Below are positions 59,342 to 64,000 of a stretch of 64,000 nt of DNA, piece after piece (the first letter of the stretch is position 1; every line of letters begins with the position of its first letter). Made by a program: the position numbers and the translations under genes. The stretch is from Centrapalus pauciflorus. Lineage: Eukaryota; Streptophyta; Magnoliopsida; Asterales; Asteraceae. The notes below the pieces were generated by a model, which saw nothing but the letters and a program-made list of their open reading frames with translations, was not told the DNA's origin and did no database searches. The stretch lies in the NCBI GenBank assembly GCA_020465985.1, contig JAANYP010000722.1:1-64000 (forward strand), given 5' to 3'.

Positions 59342-60130
59342 CCCCCTTCAACATCAACATTCTCACTTAGTCACTTATGTTGGGTGACCTTTTAAACAGA
59401 ACCATCAACATCTTATGTCTATTATTCTGATTTTATTACAAAAAACATATGTCAAAGTGTTGTTCCATCAATTGAGGTTTACACTTTTACTACCTTGTTC
59501 AGTTACATAATCCAAATTCCTGTATAAACCAATAGTTCTAGCTCTATAGGCTCCATCCCAACTTCCATTCTCACTTGGTTACTTATGTTGGGTGACCGTT
59601 TGATAACATAAAAAATAAAAAATAAAAAAAAACATTATCAAAATTTTTTTGTGGCAAACTGCACAAAACCTTCTAAATGATGGCTTGCTCATTTATTTTG
59701 TCAGTGACTCGTCACATTAAGCTTTCACCTGTCTCACAATATTCATGCTTCTAGAGATGAGGGGAAAGAACCTTAGATGGTGGAAGCTAGGTCCATTCAA
59801 TATTCGAAGTAATCGTTCTTTACTTTCCGTTGTCAACTTACTTATCATTTTGACGCACAATCATGATTCTTCTATTATGTATGTAGTTCAATCTACAATA
59901 TGGGTACATCAAGATGTTTTATGGTAGTTCGATCTAAAGTATGGCCATTGTTGAAATTTAGTATGTTTATTGACCTTGTGTAGCATACCATAAGTTTGGT
60001 AGTAGATAAGGTCCAGGAGATGCCATTTTACAAATTAATAGTATGTGTTGAGATAGATCGTTGAATTGGTGTTGTAAGCCTACCCTTGAGTGTATTTTCA
60101 TCATGTAGATCTCTTTTTGGTATCCATTAT
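59342..60130 (-). pseudogene. Copia post-polypurine block and gag fragment
   Basis: 59342-59640 matches 51500-51790; 59646-59960 matches the gag block of 51800; 59960-60125 matches 47161-47350. No intact frame. Confidence 0.55.
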
Positions 60131-60139
60131 TTGTCACGG

Positions 60140-60394
60140 TTAAGATTCAGAGCAATACTCAAAATGGTTGAGTTGTTGATCAGGTTGTCCAGTCACATAA
60201 ACATAAGGCTCTAACTGAGTTTTTATGTGGGTGGATCTCGACATTGACAAATCAAGACTTCTCCATAATGTAGGATCACGAACAGTGTAACGCCATGTTC
60301 TGCATACATGACCGATCCCAGATGTCAGCCTGAAAATGTCAATCAGCAGAGGTCTCTTCACCAGAACGTTGATTTCTTGATCCTCTCGCCCCAA
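60140..60394 (-). pseudogene. F-box-like exon fragment
   Basis: The minus-strand frame reads VKRPLLIDIFRLTSGIGHVC, then RTWRYTVRDPTLWRSLDLSM, then HIKTQLEPYVYVTGQ. The phrases IDIFRL, HVCRTWR and DPTLWRSLDLS fit the C-terminal half of an F-box and its linker in plant F-box/LRR proteins, which act as substrate adaptors of SCF ubiquitin ligases. The segment between LLIDIFRL and GIGHVC is shorter than usual, the frame stops after 84 codons, and no LRRs follow, so it is a broken copy. The paralogous place near 52.25 kb keeps only a few dozen bases. Family call is from motif memory. Confidence 0.55.
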
Positions 60395-60881
60395 ATCCTA
60401 GTTCTCAACGTATTGTAACAGTGATACCCTTCCAAGAAACCTTGAAATAGGGAAATATATTGGGTTTGCTATGTGCTGCAGCAGAAGAGGAAAGATTGGG
60501 TTAATAGCATGAAAGGACCACATAATGTGGCAAGAAAGATTGGCAGGATTAATTTATGTTATTTGTTCCTGAAGATCATATGAACAGAAGGTTTAAGTAG
60601 ACATTTAGAACAGAACAAGATTGAACAAAATTATTAGTTTTTATCAAATCTGTTGTACTATTTGGAAGAATCATATCTGGCTCCATTTTCATGGTTTTTC
60701 AAGAATCATAAATGTGCCACCCAAAAGATGATAAAACAAATTATGTGAATCAGTCATCATGTCTAAACGATGAACATCATCTTTATTTCATGTTTACGAT
60801 ATGGTAGTCATTTTGAAAAAGATGTAGGGCATGTAATAGAAGGAAAGACTAATGTGAATAATTAAGGTTAGCAATACTCAC

Positions 60882-60986
60882 CAATTTCTTTAGAGACTTT
60901 TTGAGCCCATGAGTAGTGATCTTTGTTGGTTCAATGTTCTTCTTTGCAGCCGGTGGAAGCACAAGAAGAAACATAAACATATTCAT
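60882..60986 (-). pseudogene. Candidate first exon, paralog 3
   Basis: Begins MNMFMFLLVLPPAAKKN and ends THGLKKSLKKL before GTGAGT. It is two codons shorter than the other copies. It is about 490 bp upstream of the F-box-like fragment on the same strand, so both could have belonged to one gene. Confidence 0.45.
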
Positions 60987-61219
60987 CGAGGTATATATAG
61001 TCATGTAATGTGTTTTCTTTGGTTAAAACATCAAAGAAACTTTGAATACCAAGTTATAAATGGAATTTCATCTAACGAATGAGAAAAGAATTCATTAAGG
61101 GACAGAGATTCGATATCAGAAAGATATTTTGTATCATATATATAGTATTTTTGCTTTTATGGGTGTTCGGTAACATCATATATGGTAGAATGAACAATAT
61201 CAAGGCATGATATAGAGAT

Positions 61220-61246
61220 GTTTTTTTTTTACCGTTAAACAACGGT
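61220..61246 (-). promoter_or_regulatory. Promoter palindrome, copy 3
   Basis: ACCGTTAAACAACGGT at 61231-61246 and TATATCATG on the minus side near 61205-61214. The arrangement matches 49812-49847 and 53124-53160. Confidence 0.55.
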
Positions 61247-61419
61247 CATTTATAACGGAACATATCTATTTTTGAATTATATGAACATTTGAAATTTTAG
61301 AAAAGATGGTTTTAAAAAATTGTTTGTTAAATGATGTCAGTCAAACGATCCTCGTGCCAATGAATCACAACCAATATACTACACTAATTTCAAAGGCTCA
61401 AATATGTTTATCAATCGTT

Positions 61420-62830
61420 AGTGAAGTTTTAGAGAGAGAAGAAAGAGAAGATGAAATTTTTAATATTATGTAGATAAATCAAACACAATTTGAAAAACCT
61501 GTTTTGGTTTAAGAAAAAAGAAACAACTAATCCATTATTCTTCATATAATACACAAAGCATGGTTTTACCTATTGGTGTTGTAATTATTTATAAAACAAT
61601 AACATTAATTAATTAGTCTTCTTTTCCTTTTTTTGAACATCTCTATATGACAATTGGGTTTTATATTTTGAAACTTTTGTTGTCAATAAATTGTCTTTAA
61701 ACTAAATTAATTCCTATAACAAAATGACTGTTGTGTAACGATCAAAACTACCATTTTTCATTCTTTATCAGGGTCTTCCGCTATGTTTTTTCTTGGTTGG
61801 TTTGCTGGTTCTGTCTTGCCATCAATTCTGTTTTTTCTTGGTTGTGTTTCAAATTTGTGTTGTCGTCATTTTTTCATTACATTCGATTTCTCTGATCAAT
61901 TTTTTAAAAAAAATGGTTTGTATCGATTATTTGATGGTCCACTTAGTTTTTTGTTTTTTGAAACCAATTGGATATTTTGGTTCATTCGATCTAGTTCATC
62001 ATTGGGTAATGATTCAAGTGACTTTTGTCGATTGATTTTATTCTTTTAAAATATCAGTTTCATCTCTTTCTTGATTATTCAATTCTAGTCAGACACATAT
62101 TGTTTTGAGTTTTTTTTTAATGGATATTGGTGTATCAACTTCAAAAAGGGCATAGGTTGTATTGTTTGTGTCACCTTCAAAGTTCAATCATTCAATTTCA
62201 AGTTTCTTTTGTTTTGTGCCGCTGTTTTTTATTCTAGTTTTGTTTTGATGTTAGATTAAGGGAAGAAAATGATAGGTGTATTGCGTCCTGGGAGTAAGAC
62301 GTTTGTTGTATTTGTGGGGGTTTTGGGTCACGTGGTGCACCATAGGGGTGAGCAACGGGTACCATTTCCCGAACCCGAACCGGTACCGACCGGTACCGAA
62401 TTAATATATTCGGTTCGGTATTCGGTTTTTAAATTTGCTAAAATTCGGTATTCGGTTCTTAAATTAGCTAAAATTCGGTATTCGGTACCGAACCGGCACC
62501 ATATAAAATTATACGGTTCGGTATTCGGTTCTTCCAAAACTAATAATTCGGTTTCGGTATTTTCAGGATCGGTACCGGTTCGGTTCGGTACGGTACCGAG
62601 CTCACCCCTAGTGCACCACTGTGAATTGGTTTTGTTTTCTTGGTTAAATTTTAAAGACACTTGTGGATGGTATTTGGTTTCTTGAATATGGAGTCACAGA
62701 TTTAAAACTTGTGTATTGTTTGACTATGTTTTTTTTTTTCTTGGTTGAGTTCTTATATTCAATTTAAAATTTGTTATGTTTCATTTGGTGCACATCATCC
62801 GGCTAATATTTGTTTAAATAGCAAAGTAAC
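61420..62830. repeat. Segmental duplication copy 2 (pairs with 53330-54620)
   Basis: Homologous to 53330-54620 with small gaps. Its main difference is the hAT MITE at 62343-62610. Confidence 0.75.
62343..62610. mobile_element. hAT-type MITE, perfect 8-bp duplication and empty site
   Basis: Ends TAGGGGTGAGCAACGGG and GAGCTCACCCCTA; target duplication GTGCACCA at 62335-62342 and 62611-62618. The duplicate at about 54380-54400 has no insertion (GGGTTACTTGGGGGACTGC). The interior is repeats of CGGTATTCGGTTC and GGTACCG. Confidence 0.93.
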
Positions 62831-63235
62831 TTTTCCTTTTTTTTTTAATATAGCAATCTCGCAGAATTTGTCCCAAATAATGGAACCAACTATTTGTTTA
62901 TTCTCGATTATAACATTTAACCGGTAAATAACAAAAGTTAACAAGTAAAAAAGGATTATATATAGAGTTTATTGTTTGAAATAACAACATACTTTTTATT
63001 TTTTTCCTCATTTTGTGACAATCGATTTTATCTTTTAACATTTAATATATTGTTTAAAATAACAACATCTTGTTGTTTATCGGTTAAATACATTAATCAG
63101 TATTAAACCAAAAGTTGATTTCATTATTTTTGGGAAAAAATTTACGAGATTGTTATTAAAAAAAAGATAAAGTTGGTTGCTATTTTGAACAATTTCCCTT
63201 TACTTATAAGATTGGAAAATTACTGTCCTCAATTG
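62831..63235. other. AT-rich intergenic DNA, nothing recognised
   Basis: Inverted short phrases (ATAACAACATACTT, ATAACAACATCTTG) occur but no defined element. Confidence 0.45.
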
Positions 63236-63780
63236 TAGGGGTGTGCAAAATAACCGAACCCGAATAACCCACCCGAACCGAACCTTAATCGGGTTAAATG
63301 GGTCGGGTTATTCGGTTTTCGGGTTAAATGGTACCCGAATAAGTAATTCGGTTCGGTTAACGGGTAGTATTCATGCTTATTCGGGTACCCAAATAACCCG
63401 TTTAATATATATTTTTCATTTTTTAATATGTGTATAATTATAACTAGTATAGTTTATATATAGATTGTAAATATGTAAAAACCCATTTTTAATACTCAAA
63501 CCATTTAACCTGTTTTACCCAAATTACCCAATTCATTTAACCCGTTTAAACTACTTTGTTGATGATTTTATTTTTTATACCAAAACCGAATAACCCATTT
63601 AACCCAAACCGAATAACCCGATACCCATTTAACCCGAAACCGATTAACCCGTTCCTTAATTTGGTTCGGGTTCGGTTAGCTAATCCACACACTCAAATAC
63701 GAATAACCCGAACCGAATAAACTGATACCCAATTAACCCGCTCGAATACCGGAATCAATTGATGTCACCCGGGTGGCAAA
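63236..63780. mobile_element. hAT-type MITE rich in AACCCG repeats, right end unclear
   Basis: Left end TAGGGGTGTGCAAAATAACC resembles the MITE at 62343. The interior repeats AACCCGAATAACCC and CGGGTTATTCGG in both orientations. A clean inverted right end and target duplication were not found before block A resumes at 63789. Confidence 0.55.
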
Positions 63781-63788
63781 GGGCCGGC

Positions 63789-64000
63789 GGGACGTGAGGC
63801 AGAAGAAATCAAACAAAGAGACTGAAACAAGAGTGGTGATTTGGGCCAAGAATCGGTTTTGAAGAACTCCATCAACCACAAATGACATCGATCAAACACA
63901 TCAGGTTTCCTTCGCTTTTTGCTTATTGTAGTTTTTACTTTTTCTTATTGCAGGAGTATGTCATTCTACTTTTTGGAAAATTTACCCATTATTGCTTTCA
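63789..64000 (-). repeat. Duplicated block A, copy 3, cut by the window end
   Basis: Matches 37309-37560 and 56610-56860 (GTGAGGCAGAAGAAATCAAA, GGGCCAAGAATCGGTTTTG). It suggests the array of duplicated blocks continues beyond the window. Confidence 0.7.

Noticed and set aside
62269..62685. 138-codon frame and a 110-codon antisense frame
   Set aside because: Both run through the hAT MITE at 62343-62610, whose short repeats keep frames open.
63243..63437. 64-codon frame rich in Asn, Arg and Gly
   Set aside because: Produced by AACCCG repeats of the MITE-like element.

Overview
The window is nuclear DNA of a flowering plant, most likely a eudicot. It is AT-rich, its genes have short exons and long introns, and it is dense in plant-type transposons: Ty1/copia, TRIM-like LTRs, hAT, PIF/Harbinger, Mutator and Helitron elements. 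The mix of element families recalls Asteraceae, but that is only an impression. There is no operon, CRISPR array, rRNA gene or tRNA gene.

Layout. 1-6346 is a recent but defective Ty1/copia element read on the minus strand. Its two LTRs differ at only about a dozen positions over 585 bp, gag is not recognisable, and the polyprotein carries a stop, a frameshift and a changed reverse transcriptase active-site residue. 6347-12300 is intergenic DNA with MITEs. 12320-15534 (minus) is the best gene in the window: a four-exon gene for a 172-residue coiled-coil protein of the DUF662/RAB6-interacting-golgin family. 16-37 kb is a transposon graveyard with unusually clear insertions: a Mutator-type MITE with a perfect 9-bp target duplication (16160), tandem Helitron ends (17453), a 1.8-kb solo LTR with a perfect 5-bp duplication (20721), a Pack-MULE-like element (23917), Tourist and hAT MITEs, three long-TIR MITEs sitting in (TA)n or (CA)n tracts (32.2-35.2 kb), a hAT derivative that keeps the end of a transposase exon (35.6 kb), and a complete 270-bp Helitron (36912-37181).

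37.3-64 kb is a mosaic of repeated blocks. Decayed copia elements on the minus strand recur, and several single LTRs have a primer-binding site on one side and a polypurine tract on the other, as expected for tandem elements sharing LTRs. Interleaved with them are repeated fragments of minus-strand plant genes: an F-box-like exon, and a small first exon with a conserved promoter palindrome in three copies. Because the blocks are repeated, many later insertions can be compared with an empty paralogous site inside the same window.

A short intact LYR-motif gene (46134-46406, plus strand) lies within this mosaic between two TRIM-type LTRs, the first followed directly by an initiator-Met primer-binding site. 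The two believable genes, golgin-like and LYR-motif, are unrelated housekeeping functions (Golgi and mitochondria). Nothing suggests they act together, and most of the window is explained by transposition and segmental duplication.
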